A stretch of DNA of 64,000 bases from NCBI RefSeq assembly GCF_900106075.1, contig NZ_LT629794.1, positions 2,935,501 to 2,999,500 on the forward strand, read 5' to 3'. Under the pieces are notes generated by a model, which saw nothing but the letters and a program-made list of their open reading frames with translations, made no database searches and had not been told where the DNA came from. Of the stretch, positions 45,181 through 54,292 are shown one piece after another (within the stretch, counting starts at the first letter, position 1; each line of letters opens with the position of its first letter). Origin of the DNA: Polaribacter sp. Hel1_33_78. GTDB taxonomy: Bacteria; Bacteroidota; Bacteroidia; Flavobacteriales; Flavobacteriaceae. A program made the position numbers and the translations under genes.

Positions 45181-45209
45181 AAAAACCCAAGTTAACGCTT
45201 GGGTTTTTT
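45181..45209 (+). terminator. Intrinsic terminator/attenuator upstream of the ABC-F gene
   Basis: Stem AAAAACCCAAG / CTTGGGTTTTTT with a 6-base loop (TTAACG) and a T6 tail on the plus strand. It lies between the leader promoter and the ABC-F start, about 30 bases before the GTG. The only plus-strand transcript it could end is the short leader. Confidence 0.75.
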
Positions 45210-45238
45210 GTTTCTTTGCAAAAATTAAATTTATTTCT

Positions 45239-47095
45239 GTGAATTATTTATCAGTAGAAAATATCTCAAAATCTTATGGAGAACGTGTTTTATTTGAAGA
45301 CATCTCTTTCGGAATTAGTAAAGATCAAAAAGTTGCTTTTGTAGCTAAAAATGGAAGTGGTAAAACATCCATCCTAAATATTATTGCAGGTTTAGATGTT
45401 CCTGATTCTGGACAAGTAGTCAGTAGAAAAGGAATTTCTATTGCGTATTTAGCTCAAAAAGATGACATTAACCCTGATTTAACTATTGAAGAAACTATTT
45501 TTGCCACTGATAATAAAATCCTTTCTATTGTTAATCAATATGAAAAAGCTTTAAAAAACCTTGATGATAGTGACGCTTACCAGGCGGCATTTGATTTAAT
45601 GGACCAGCACAATGCTTGGGATTTTGAAACACAATACAGACAAATTTTATCAAAATTAAAATTAGACGATTTAACCTTGAAAGTTGGCGCTCTCTCAGGA
45701 GGGCAAAGAAAAAGGCTGTCTTTAGCTATTGTTTTAATTAATAAACCAGATTTACTAATTTTAGATGAGCCAACAAATCATTTAGATTTAGAAATGATAG
45801 AATGGTTAGAAGCTTTCTTTGCAAAAGAAAAAATTACCTTATTTATGGTGACGCACGATCGTTACTTTCTAGAGCGTGTGTGTAACGAAATTTTAGAATT
45901 AGATGAAGGTAAAATCTACAAATACAAAGGAAATTACTCGTACTATTTACAAAATAAAGAAGAACGTTTAGCTTTAGAAGCTACCAATTTAGGAAAAGCT
46001 AAAAGTTTATTTAAAAAAGAACTAGAATGGATGCGAAAGCAGCCAAAAGCTAGAACTACAAAATCGAAGTCTAGAACAGATGATTTCTATCAAATTAAAG
46101 AAAAAGCACATCAAAGAAGAAAAGATCATCAAGTTCAATTAGAAATAAACATGGAGCGTTTAGGAAGTAAAATTCTTGAACTTCATAAAGTGTCTAAGTC
46201 TTATGGAGATAAGAAAATTTTAGATGGTTTTGATTATGTTTTTAAGCGTGGTGAGCGTGTTGGAATAATTGGTAAAAACGGAACTGGAAAATCTTCATTT
46301 TTAAATATTATTACAGAAAAGGCTCCTTTAGATTCGGGAAAAGTTATTTTGGGTGAAACTGTAAAATTTGGCTATTACACGCAAGCGGGAATTCATATAA
46401 AAGAAGGGCAAAAGGTTATTGATGTTGTAAAAGAATTTGGAGAATTTATTCCCCTTTCTAAAGGACGAAAAATTTCTGCTTCACAATTATTAGAACGCTT
46501 TTTATTTGACAAAAAGAAACAGTATGATTTTGTTGAAAAACTTTCTGGAGGTGAGCAAAAACGATTGTATTTATGCGCCGTTTTAATTCAGAATCCTAAT
46601 TTTTTAATTTTAGATGAACCTACCAATGATTTGGATGTTGTTACGCTAAACGTCCTTGAAAACTTCTTATTAGATTACCCAGGAAACTTATTGGTAGTAT
46701 CGCATGATCGCTATTTTATGGATAAAATTGTAGATGCTCTTTTTGTTTTTAGAGGTGATGGAGTTGTAGAAAATTTTCCTGGAAATTATTCTGATTTTAG
46801 AGCCTATGATGTTTCTGCTCCAAAAGAAACCAAGAAAGTAAAAACGATAGAAAAAACCGAGAAAAAGAATCCGAAAAACGCTTTAAGTTTTAATGAAAAA
46901 AGAGAATTTGGTTCGTTAGAAGGAGATATTGAAAAACTTCAAAAAAGAAAAGCAACCATTGAAGCTCAGTTTTTAAATGTAGAAATTGAAGCTGATGATA
47001 TTGCTAAAAAATCTGAAGAACTACAAAAAACAATTGCTAGCTTAGAACAAAAAGAGGAACGTTGGTTAGAGCTTTCTATGAAACTAGAAGATTAA
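45239..47095 (+). CDS. ABC-F family ATPase (Uup-like)
   Basis: Cytoplasmic tandem-ATPase that acts on the ribosome. Two ABC domains: Walker A AKNGSGKTSILN and GKNGTGKSSFLN, signatures LSGGQRKRLS and LSGGEQKRLY, Walker B LLILDEPTNHLD and FLILDEPTNDLD, a linker (about 230-310, Lys/Arg-rich KELEWMRKQPKARTTKSKSR) and a C-terminal coiled coil (about 530-618), as in Uup. I start it at GTG 45239 (MNYLSVENISKSYGERVLF). An ATG at 45173 in frame would add 22 residues encoded by the terminator hairpin. It is not assigned to an antibiotic-resistance subgroup. Confidence 0.92.
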   Translation: MNYLSVENISKSYGERVLFEDISFGISKDQKVAFVAKNGSGKTSILNIIAGLDVPDSGQVVSRKGISIAYLAQKDDINPDLTIEETIFATDNKILSIVNQYEKALKNLDDSDAYQAAFDLMDQHNAWDFETQYRQILSKLKLDDLTLKVGALSGGQRKRLSLAIVLINKPDLLILDEPTNHLDLEMIEWLEAFFAKEKITLFMVTHDRYFLERVCNEILELDEGKIYKYKGNYSYYLQNKEERLALEATNLGKAKSLFKKELEWMRKQPKARTTKSKSRTDDFYQIKEKAHQRRKDHQVQLEINMERLGSKILELHKVSKSYGDKKILDGFDYVFKRGERVGIIGKNGTGKSSFLNIITEKAPLDSGKVILGETVKFGYYTQAGIHIKEGQKVIDVVKEFGEFIPLSKGRKISASQLLERFLFDKKKQYDFVEKLSGGEQKRLYLCAVLIQNPNFLILDEPTNDLDVVTLNVLENFLLDYPGNLLVVSHDRYFMDKIVDALFVFRGDGVVENFPGNYSDFRAYDVSAPKETKKVKTIEKTEKKNPKNALSFNEKREFGSLEGDIEKLQKRKATIEAQFLNVEIEADDIAKKSEELQKTIASLEQKEERWLELSMKLED

Positions 47096-47811
47096 TTTAC
47101 ACTTATAATATCTTTGTCTTTTAACAATTCTTGATTGTTAAAACGCAATAAAATTTGTGCTACGGCAATGGTATCTTTTTCGCAATAGCTTACAATGCGT
47201 TGTATGTTTTTTTCCTTATAATAAACGTTTGCAACTTCACTGCCATCTATATCATCTTTTGGTGATGGAACTCCTAGAATTGACGTTAATAGTTTTAAGG
47301 ATGTATAATGTTTGTAGTCTCCAAACTTCCACAACTCTAGTGTATCTATATGAGGAACTTCCCAGGGTTTTTTACCAAATAGATTTAGCTTATTAGGCAG
47401 TTCTATCTGATGCACAATCATTCTTCTAGCTATAAAGGGAAAATCGAATTCCTTACCATTATGTGCACATAAAACATGACTCTTTTTTGTGAAATGCGTG
47501 TCTAATAATCCTTTAAAATCTGTTAGAATCTTATGCTCATCATCCCCAAAAAAAGAAGTAAGTCTTAATTGTTTTTCAGCTTCCTTATCAATAAAGTAAC
47601 CCACCGAAATACAGATTATTTTTCCGAATTCTGCCCAAATCCCTGCACGGTCATAAAAAGCTGCTGCAGTAAATTCTTCTTTGCGCTGATAGTGTGTTTT
47701 TTTCTCAAAAAGTTCTTGGGTTTCTTTTGAAATATCTTTCCAATTTTCAAATTCAGGGACTGTTTCTATATCTAAAAACAAGATATTATTTAAGTTATAG
47801 GTAAGATTCAT
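47092..47811 (-). CDS. 3'-5' exonuclease, PolB-exonuclease-like (DEDD)
   Basis: 239 residues, cytoplasmic, with an RNase H-like 3'-5' exonuclease core: Exo I LFLDIETVPEF (Asp14/Glu16), Exo II HVLCAHNGKEFDFPFIARRM and Exo III IVSYCEKDTIAVAQI. It resembles the stand-alone exonuclease domain of B-family DNA polymerases. The role is probably DNA or RNA processing; the substrate is not known. The last 4 bases overlap the opposing ABC-F gene's end. Confidence 0.87.
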   Translation of the reverse strand: MNLTYNLNNILFLDIETVPEFENWKDISKETQELFEKKTHYQRKEEFTAAAFYDRAGIWAEFGKIICISVGYFIDKEAEKQLRLTSFFGDDEHKILTDFKGLLDTHFTKKSHVLCAHNGKEFDFPFIARRMIVHQIELPNKLNLFGKKPWEVPHIDTLELWKFGDYKHYTSLKLLTSILGVPSPKDDIDGSEVANVYYKEKNIQRIVSYCEKDTIAVAQILLRFNNQELLKDKDIISVN

Positions 47812-47853
47812 AGCACTATTTTTTTCTTTTTCTAGACGAAAGATAGTGAAAAT

Positions 47854-47885
47854 AAAAAAGCTCCAAAAATTAATTTGGAGCTTTT
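47854..47885 (-). terminator. Intrinsic terminator after the lamin-tail gene
   Basis: Stem GCTCCAAA / TTTGGAGC with a 6-base loop, flanked by A6 and T4. On the minus strand it has a T6 tail about 25 bases past the stop. Confidence 0.85.
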
Positions 47886-47909
47886 CTAGTACAAAAACTT
47901 TATACTGTT

Positions 47910-48785
47910 TTATCTAATTACTAATTTCTTAGTAGCCGTTTTACCATCTTCAGTTACTTTTAAGATGTAAACTCCCGCAGAAATAGCAGAAACGTTAACA
48001 TTAGATTTTACACCAGAAAAATTTGATGAAAGTACTTTTTTACCTAAAACATTAAAAATAGCAAACTCTTTTTTACTACTGCTATTGCTAGTAATAGTAA
48101 ATGTATTGTTTGTAATTGGATTTGGATACGTTGCAAATCCTGCAATAGCATTGTTTTTTACAGAAGCAGTGCCAGATCCTGTATAAGAACCTAAACTATC
48201 CCATCCACTGTTCGAATCTGTAACAATCCATTCAGATGAAGCTTCGTCTGTCCCAGCAGAATTTGCCCAATCTGTATTTGGTCCTGAAATAGTGTTTTTT
48301 CTAGTTAAAGTATGATTTGCTGTTGCATTGGTCGTTCCAGCAACATCCCAACCAGAACCTGGATCTACAGTAGGCACACCAATAATGTCTAGAACATCAA
48401 ATGTACCACCAGAATTTTTTTTAAGTAGTGCAATAGCATCATCACCGTTATAATGGATAGCACTCTCATATGCTAAAGAAAGATCTGCAGCAGCCAATAT
48501 TATTGCATCAGCCTGATCTGTAGAGATAACGTACACATCACCATCAACAATTGTACCCGTTAATGCTAAATCTCTTGTAGCTTTCCAATCACCTCCATTA
48601 TTAGATCCTTTGATCATGTAATCAGAAAGGTCCACATCACTGCCTGTTCCATTAAAAATTTCAATAAATTTATTATTACTAGAACCTTCAGCATACATGC
48701 TAATAAATAAATCAGAATATTGCCCAAAAGAGGCAGCGCTAAAAATTAAAGATAAGCATACTGTTAAAATGTAATTTTTTTTCAT
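47910..48785 (-). CDS. Secreted lamin-tail domain protein with T9SS sorting domain
   Basis: 291 residues: a signal peptide (MKKNYILTVCLSLIFSAASFGQ), a lamin tail domain (about 25-150; DLFISMYAEGSSNNKFIEIFNGTGSDVDLSDYMIKG) and a C-terminal type A sorting domain (about 220-291; FATYPNPITNNTFTI, EFAIFNVLGKKVLSS, SAGVYILKVTEDGKTATKKLVIR) that directs secretion by the type IX system. It is exported to the surface or outside. The function of the lamin-tail domain in such proteins is unknown. It is a single gene followed by a terminator. Confidence 0.9.
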   Translation of the reverse strand: MKKNYILTVCLSLIFSAASFGQYSDLFISMYAEGSSNNKFIEIFNGTGSDVDLSDYMIKGSNNGGDWKATRDLALTGTIVDGDVYVISTDQADAIILAAADLSLAYESAIHYNGDDAIALLKKNSGGTFDVLDIIGVPTVDPGSGWDVAGTTNATANHTLTRKNTISGPNTDWANSAGTDEASSEWIVTDSNSGWDSLGSYTGSGTASVKNNAIAGFATYPNPITNNTFTITSNSSSKKEFAIFNVLGKKVLSSNFSGVKSNVNVSAISAGVYILKVTEDGKTATKKLVIR

Positions 48786-48924
48786 ACTGTATATGTTTTA
48801 TATTATTGAGTAAATATAATAATAATTAAACAGTATAACAAAATCTTGTAGATTATTTCAATGTTAAGAAACCTTGTAAAGATTAAATGATTGTTAAGTA
48901 GTTATTTTTGTTATATATTATCAG

Positions 48925-48932
48925 TATTTTTG
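48925..48932 (+). promoter_or_regulatory. Response regulator promoter -7 element
   Basis: TATTTTTG on the plus strand (TAnnTTTG), 23 bases before the ATG at 48955. Another copy lies at 48903-48910. Confidence 0.5.
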
Positions 48933-48954
48933 ATACTTATCTTATAGAGAGGTT

Positions 48955-49653
48955 ATGAATAAAAACGATATAAAAATTTTATTAGTTGATGATGAGCCAG
49001 ATATTTTAGAAATTGTTGGATACAATTTAAAGAATGAAGGGTATCAAGTATTTACAGCTTCCAATGGGCAAGAAGCCATAAAATCTGCTAAAAAAAATAT
49101 TCCGCATTTAATTTTATTAGATATTATGATGCCCGAAATGGATGGAATAGAAGCGTGTGAAAAAATCAGAAAAATAAAATCACTCGAAAACGTTATTATC
49201 TCTTTTTTAACTGCCAGAGGTGAAGACTATTCGCAAGTTGCAGGCTTTGAAGCGGGTGCTGATGATTATATTACAAAACCTATTAAACCAAAAGTACTGG
49301 TAAGTAAAATAAAATCGTTGTTAAGAAGATTAAAAAATGAAAAAGATACTGAAGAATCTTATAAAATAGGAGATATTGTTATTGATAGAGATGCCTATGT
49401 TGTTTATAAAGCCGAGAAAAAGATTTCTCTTCCTAGAAAAGAATTTGAACTCTTTTCTTTGCTAACTTCAAAACCAGGAAAAGTATTTAAAAGAGAAGTT
49501 ATTTTGGATACCGTTTGGGGAAATGAAGTTGTTGTTGGCGGCAGAACGATAGATGTACATATTAGAAAACTGCGCGAAAAAATAGGTGATGATCATTTTA
49601 AAACGGTAAAAGGCGTTGGTTATAAATTTGTACTAGAAACATCTGAAACATAA
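48955..49653 (+). CDS. OmpR/PhoB family response regulator
   Basis: 232 residues: a receiver domain with Asp12/Asp13 and the phosphorylation site Asp56 (LILLDIMMPEMDG) and Lys in DYITKPIKPK, then an OmpR-type winged-helix DNA-binding domain (about 135-230; VVGGRTIDVHIRKLREKIGDDHFKTVKGVGYKF). It forms a two-component pair with the histidine kinase gene 45 bases downstream, in the arrangement of PhoB-PhoR. No phosphate transport genes are adjacent, so the signal is unknown. Confidence 0.95.
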   Translation: MNKNDIKILLVDDEPDILEIVGYNLKNEGYQVFTASNGQEAIKSAKKNIPHLILLDIMMPEMDGIEACEKIRKIKSLENVIISFLTARGEDYSQVAGFEAGADDYITKPIKPKVLVSKIKSLLRRLKNEKDTEESYKIGDIVIDRDAYVVYKAEKKISLPRKEFELFSLLTSKPGKVFKREVILDTVWGNEVVVGGRTIDVHIRKLREKIGDDHFKTVKGVGYKFVLETSET

Positions 49654-49697
49654 ATTTTTTCTAAATTCTAGATTTAGATATTAAATACCTACTTTTT

Positions 49698-50738
49698 TTG
49701 AAACTAAAAAAAACTTACTCGTATGCCCTTTGGTCGGCTATTTATTTAACGCTACTTTCTGTGGCTATAGGCGGCATATCATATATTATGTATAGCAAAC
49801 AATTTGGTATTAATAGTATTGTAATTGCTATACTCGTACTTTTTTTAATTTCTTTTTTCATTATTCAATATAGAGCTGAACACTTTATTTACAGACGTTT
49901 AAAAAAAATATATGAAGATGTTTCTATTTTAGATGTAAATGATCTTAAAAGAGAATCTACAACCACAGATATAGAAAAACTCTCTAAAAGCATGCAAAAG
50001 TTTGTAGAAGGGAAACGTTTAGAAATTAAAAATTTAACAGAAAGAGATTCTTTTAGGCGCGATTTTTTAGGAAATGTTGCTCATGAATTAAAAACTCCTC
50101 TTTTTACAGTCCAAGGCTACATTCTTACCTTAATGGAAGGCGCTGTAAATGATAAGGAAATACGGATGAAGTATTTAGAAAGAGCGAATAAAGGTGCAGA
50201 AAGGCTGGTTGCTGTTATCAAAGATTTAGATATGATTGCCAAATTGGAAAATGATGGCCTAAAGCTAAATATTGATATATTTAATATGCTTGAACTGATT
50301 CAAAATGTATTTGATTTGCTTGAAATGAAAGCAAAAAAGAGAAACCTTACCCTACAATTTGATAAAATTTATGAGTTTCCAGTTTTTGTAAAAGGTGATA
50401 TCGAAAAAATTGAACAAGTTCTTATAAATCTCATTGTAAACTCTATTAAATATGGAAAACCCAATGGCACGACCATTGTAGGCGTTGAAAATTACAATGA
50501 CACAAAATTTATTATTAAAATTATTGATAATGGAGAAGGAATCGAAAAAGAACACATTTCACGTTTATTTGAACGCTTCTACAGAGTAGACCAAAGTAGG
50601 TCTCGTGAACAAGGGGGCTCTGGTTTAGGGCTTTCTATTGTGAAGCACATTGTTGAAGCACATGATGAAAACATCTTGCTAAAAAGCACGTATGGCGAAG
50701 GTTCGGAATTTTCTTTTACTCTTGAAAAAGCAAGGTAA
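49698..50738 (+). CDS. Sensor histidine kinase (PhoR-like)
   Basis: 346 residues with a TTG start. Two N-terminal transmembrane helices (about 12-32 and 40-58) enclose a very short loop, so there is no large periplasmic sensor. The dimerisation helix carries His129 in FLGNVAHELKTPLFTVQG, and the HATPase domain shows the N-box (QVLINLIVNSIKYG), IIDNGEGIEKEHISRLFERFYR and GGSGLGLSIVKHIVEAH. Membrane-bound partner of the upstream response regulator. Confidence 0.95.
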   Translation: MKLKKTYSYALWSAIYLTLLSVAIGGISYIMYSKQFGINSIVIAILVLFLISFFIIQYRAEHFIYRRLKKIYEDVSILDVNDLKRESTTTDIEKLSKSMQKFVEGKRLEIKNLTERDSFRRDFLGNVAHELKTPLFTVQGYILTLMEGAVNDKEIRMKYLERANKGAERLVAVIKDLDMIAKLENDGLKLNIDIFNMLELIQNVFDLLEMKAKKRNLTLQFDKIYEFPVFVKGDIEKIEQVLINLIVNSIKYGKPNGTTIVGVENYNDTKFIIKIIDNGEGIEKEHISRLFERFYRVDQSRSREQGGSGLGLSIVKHIVEAHDENILLKSTYGEGSEFSFTLEKAR

Positions 50739-50747
50739 TCTTTAAGA

Positions 50748-52022
50748 CTACACTAAATCAAAACCAATATCTTTTCTATAATTCATTTTATCAAAATGAA
50801 TCGCATCAATACTTTTGTACGATTTTTCTAAAGCTTCTTCTATTGTGTCTCCAAAAGAAGTAACCGCCATTACTCTACCTCCATTAGAAACTACTTTGTT
50901 TTCTTTAAATGCTGTTCCTGCATGAAAAACAATGGATTCTTCTACAGCATCAAAACCAGTAATTTCTTTATTTTTTTCATAATATTCAGGGTATCCTCCA
51001 GAAACTAACATCACGGTTGCCGCAGTTTTTTCTATTACTGAAAACGATTTTTTATCTAAAGTCTGATTGGCAACACCTTCGAATAAATCAAATAAATCTG
51101 AGGCTATTCTTGGCAAAACAACTTCTGTTTCAGGGTCTCCCATTCTCACATTATATTCAACCACAGAAGGATTTCCATTGTCATTCATCAATCCAATAAA
51201 AATAAAACCTCTATAATCAATTCCGTCTTTTTGCAGCCCCTTAATTGTCGGTTTCACTACCAATTCTTCTACTTTATTTAAAAAAGCTTCATCTGCAAAG
51301 GGTACTGGAGAAATTGCCCCCATGCCGCCTGTATTTAAACCTGTATCTCCTTCACCAATTCTTTTGTAATCTTTTGCTGAGGGTAAAATTTTATAGTTTT
51401 TACCATCTGTTAAAACGAAAACTGACAATTCTATTCCTTTTAAAAACTCCTCAATAACAACAGTAGATGATGCTTCTCCAAATTTTTGGTTGGCAACCAT
51501 TTCTTCAAGCTCTTTTTTAGCTTCTTCTAAAGCGTTTAAAATTAATACTCCTTTCCCTGCTGCTAAACCATCTGCTTTTAGAACAAAAGGAGGTTCTAAA
51601 GTTTCTAAGAAAGCAAAACCTTCTTCTAAATTTTCTTTGGTAAATGATTGATATTTGGCAGTAGGAACGCCATGCTTTTGCATAAATTGTTTAGAAAAAT
51701 CTTTACTTCCCTCTAATAACGCTCCATCTTTTTTAGGGCCAATAACTGGTATCTTCTTCAAATCAGCATCCGCTAGAAAGAAATCATGAATTCCCTCTAC
51801 CAAAGGTGCTTCTGGGCCTACAACAACCATTTGAATATTATTCTCTAAAACTGTATTTTTTACTGCTTGAAAATCTGTTGGATTTATGCTAATATTGGCT
51901 GCTATTTTATGTGTCCCTGCATTTCCAGGAGCGACAAAAAGTTGCTTGATTTTATTACTTTGAGATAACTTTAATGCAAAAGCGTGTTCTCTACCTCCAG
52001 AACCTAAAATAAGTACATTCAT
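50748..52022 (-). CDS. purD: Phosphoribosylamine-glycine ligase
   Basis: Second step of purine synthesis: ATP, glycine and phosphoribosylamine give GAR. 424 residues with the N-domain MNVLILGSGGREHAFALKLS, the ATP-grasp core (FVLKADGLAAGKGVLI, EEFLKGIELSVFVLTDG) and VEYNVRMGDPETEVVLP, all characteristic. A single gene, preceded by a TATATTTG promoter. It is convergent with the histidine kinase gene, with 9 bases between stops. Confidence 0.97.
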   Translation of the reverse strand: MNVLILGSGGREHAFALKLSQSNKIKQLFVAPGNAGTHKIAANISINPTDFQAVKNTVLENNIQMVVVGPEAPLVEGIHDFFLADADLKKIPVIGPKKDGALLEGSKDFSKQFMQKHGVPTAKYQSFTKENLEEGFAFLETLEPPFVLKADGLAAGKGVLILNALEEAKKELEEMVANQKFGEASSTVVIEEFLKGIELSVFVLTDGKNYKILPSAKDYKRIGEGDTGLNTGGMGAISPVPFADEAFLNKVEELVVKPTIKGLQKDGIDYRGFIFIGLMNDNGNPSVVEYNVRMGDPETEVVLPRIASDLFDLFEGVANQTLDKKSFSVIEKTAATVMLVSGGYPEYYEKNKEITGFDAVEESIVFHAGTAFKENKVVSNGGRVMAVTSFGDTIEEALEKSYKSIDAIHFDKMNYRKDIGFDLV

Positions 52023-52044
52023 GATTGTTGTGTTGTTGTGATTG

Positions 52045-52052
52045 CAAATATA
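52045..52052 (-). promoter_or_regulatory. purD promoter -7 element
   Basis: TATATTTG on the minus strand (TAnnTTTG), 23 bases upstream of the purD ATG. Confidence 0.6.
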
Positions 52053-52141
52053 TTTTAAAATCTTTGGATTTTCATTTTTTTAAGAATGACATCTCTATAA
52101 ACTCTTCATTTTTACAATATAAAGCTAATTTTAAGCTAGAA

Positions 52142-52906
52142 TTACCATTTTAAAAAATATTTAATAGCAGATAAGGTATGCCTAAAAAATAATTTCATAC
52201 TTTTTGATGATCCTTTTTTTAATACATGCGTTATTTCTTCTTTTGGATAATATATTTTCTTTTTTCCTAAATTATCTATTTTTCTACAAATATCAACATC
52301 TTCCATGTATAAAAAATAACGCTCATCAAAACCTTCTAATTTTAAAAAATCATTGGTTTTATATAAATGAAAACAGCCAGTAATAAATTCTGCAAAAAAA
52401 GAATTATTTAAGTCTTTATCTTTGTACTGACCTTTATAAACTGTTGATTTAAAAATTGGCTTCATAAAGGTAAATCTTCTAGCAAATAACTCTGAAAGAA
52501 GTGGATATCTTCGGCAAGAATATTGGTGATCTCCGTTTGGAAACAATACTTTTGGAGCTATCATTGAAACATTTTCATCTTTCTTTAATTCTATAATCAA
52601 ATTGGGTATAACTCCTTCCTGAAAATTAACATCTGGATTTAATATTAAATGAAAGTTAGAGTTATTACTAATTCTATCTTTAACCATATTATGACCTGCT
52701 CCAAAACCAATATTCTTACCAACTGCTATATACTCTATTTCTTGTTTTTTAAAAATATTTTGAAAAAGCTTATTTTGGGTGTTATCTATTAAGAAAAGTC
52801 TCTTTTTCAAAGGCACTCTTAAGAAACAGTTTACAGTTTTTGTAAGTTCCTCTAAATTTTCATTATATAGCACGATAGATGCTGTAATATCTAATTTCTC
52901 TTTCAT
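52142..52906 (-). CDS. Family 2 glycosyltransferase
   Basis: 254 residues with a GT-A fold: nucleotide-sugar region ASIVLYNENLEELTKTVNCF, IAVGKNIGFGAGHNMV, the metal-binding position in HLILNPDVNFQEGV and the acceptor region ERYFLYMEDVDICRKI. It resembles rhamnosyl- or galactofuranosyltransferases that extend lipid-linked repeat units. It is the last gene of the leftward polysaccharide cluster, 5 bases after the initiating transferase gene. The sugar is unknown. Confidence 0.9.
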   Translation of the reverse strand: MKEKLDITASIVLYNENLEELTKTVNCFLRVPLKKRLFLIDNTQNKLFQNIFKKQEIEYIAVGKNIGFGAGHNMVKDRISNNSNFHLILNPDVNFQEGVIPNLIIELKKDENVSMIAPKVLFPNGDHQYSCRRYPLLSELFARRFTFMKPIFKSTVYKGQYKDKDLNNSFFAEFITGCFHLYKTNDFLKLEGFDERYFLYMEDVDICRKIDNLGKKKIYYPKEEITHVLKKGSSKSMKLFFRHTLSAIKYFLKW

Positions 52907-52911
52907 TCTAC

Positions 52912-54261
52912 TTAATATGCTTTTTCATCTCCTTTAAAAACATTTAAAACGGTTTTAATAATAATCTTAAGATCTAACAAAAAAGACCAGTTTTCTATAT
53001 AAAAAATATCTAAACGCACTCGGTTTTTAATATCCGACTTCTTTTTTACTTCTCCTCTATAACCACTTATTTGTGCTAAACCAGTAATCCCTGGTTTTAC
53101 AATATGTCTTTTTAGATAATCCTTAACATCTTTTTGATATTCTAAAGACAGGCTTTCTAAATGAGGTCTGGGACCAACTACACTCATGTCTCCTAATAAA
53201 ACATTTATAAATTGTGGTAATTCATCCATGCTTGTTTTTCTTAAAAAAGAACCTATTTTAGTTACTCTATTATCATTTTTTGTAGCATGAACTTTATGAG
53301 AAAGGTTATTCATTCTCATTGATCTAAATTTGTAACAAACAAACTTTTCTACATTTATTCCTTCTCTTTTTTGTTTAAAAAGTAAAGGCCCTTTTGATTC
53401 TAACTTAACCACTATCCATAGAAGTGGCCATAACCAAGAAAGCAAAAAAACACATACGAATAAAGAAAATACAATATCAAAAATTCTCTTGACATAAAAA
53501 TTTTCTGCAAACTCAAATGGTAATTTCTTGACATTTAAAACCAGTAAAGCATCATCATAATACTCTATAATTTGATTTTTGCTGTATAACTCATTCGAAT
53601 TTGGAATTAACTTTACAATAATCTCTTTTTCAATTGCAAACTTTTTTATTTTATTTATTTGATCTTTACTTAGAGAGGTTAATGAACAATAAATTTCATC
53701 AACCAAATTATTTGTAGCATATGCGAAAACAGTTTCTATATATCCTAAATAATCATTGTCCTTATAAATTTTACTCGAAAAAAAACCCAAGAACTTATAT
53801 CCTAAATTAGATTTACTTTTAAAAAGTTTAATAATATTTTTTGAAGAGCCATCGAAGCCAACAACAACTGTAGTTCTAGCGTTATTGCCCAATGACCTGT
53901 ATCTTTTTAATAAGAAAAGCCATGAAAACTTTATTAAAGAAATACCTGTAATAATAAAAATTAAAATTGAGAACTGATTATGAACTGCGATCCCTTCTCT
54001 AAAAACACCGAAATACGCAAAATATCCAAGAATAAAAATTAAGAATTGTTTAACTAAAATACTCAATAACCTCAGAGGTCTTGTATATCTATATACATTA
54101 TAGAAACCAAAGAAATAACTTTCAAAAAGCCAAAATAAAGTAATATATAATCCAAAATATAAATACTCTTTATCATATAATATATAAGTAATAAAATTAA
54201 GAATAAAAACATCCAAAAAAATCTGTAATGGTTTTATTAAATATGAGTATCTTTTATTCAA
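52912..54261 (-). CDS. Polyprenyl-phosphate glycosylphosphotransferase (WcaJ/WbaP type)
   Basis: Starts repeat-unit synthesis by moving a sugar 1-phosphate to undecaprenyl phosphate. 449 residues: four or five N-terminal helices (about 8-110), a Rossmann-like middle domain (about 125-245), one more helix (about 263-285) and the catalytic domain (about 285-445) with FKQKREGINVEKFVCYKFRSMR, FLRKTSMDELPQFINVLLGD, VGPRPH and KPGITGLAQISGYRGE. The inner-membrane enzyme. It heads the end of the leftward polysaccharide cluster. Confidence 0.95.
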   Translation of the reverse strand: MNKRYSYLIKPLQIFLDVFILNFITYILYDKEYLYFGLYITLFWLFESYFFGFYNVYRYTRPLRLLSILVKQFLIFILGYFAYFGVFREGIAVHNQFSILIFIITGISLIKFSWLFLLKRYRSLGNNARTTVVVGFDGSSKNIIKLFKSKSNLGYKFLGFFSSKIYKDNDYLGYIETVFAYATNNLVDEIYCSLTSLSKDQINKIKKFAIEKEIIVKLIPNSNELYSKNQIIEYYDDALLVLNVKKLPFEFAENFYVKRIFDIVFSLFVCVFLLSWLWPLLWIVVKLESKGPLLFKQKREGINVEKFVCYKFRSMRMNNLSHKVHATKNDNRVTKIGSFLRKTSMDELPQFINVLLGDMSVVGPRPHLESLSLEYQKDVKDYLKRHIVKPGITGLAQISGYRGEVKKKSDIKNRVRLDIFYIENWSFLLDLKIIIKTVLNVFKGDEKAY

Positions 54262-54292
54262 TATTATTTTTTTACGGCAAATATAGGTTGTT

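Noticed and set aside
45173..45238. N-terminal extension of the ABC-F protein from ATG 45173
   Set aside because: It would be encoded by the terminator hairpin, and the family starts at MNYLSVENISKSYG; I use GTG 45239 but keep the ATGA overlap as a regulatory idea.
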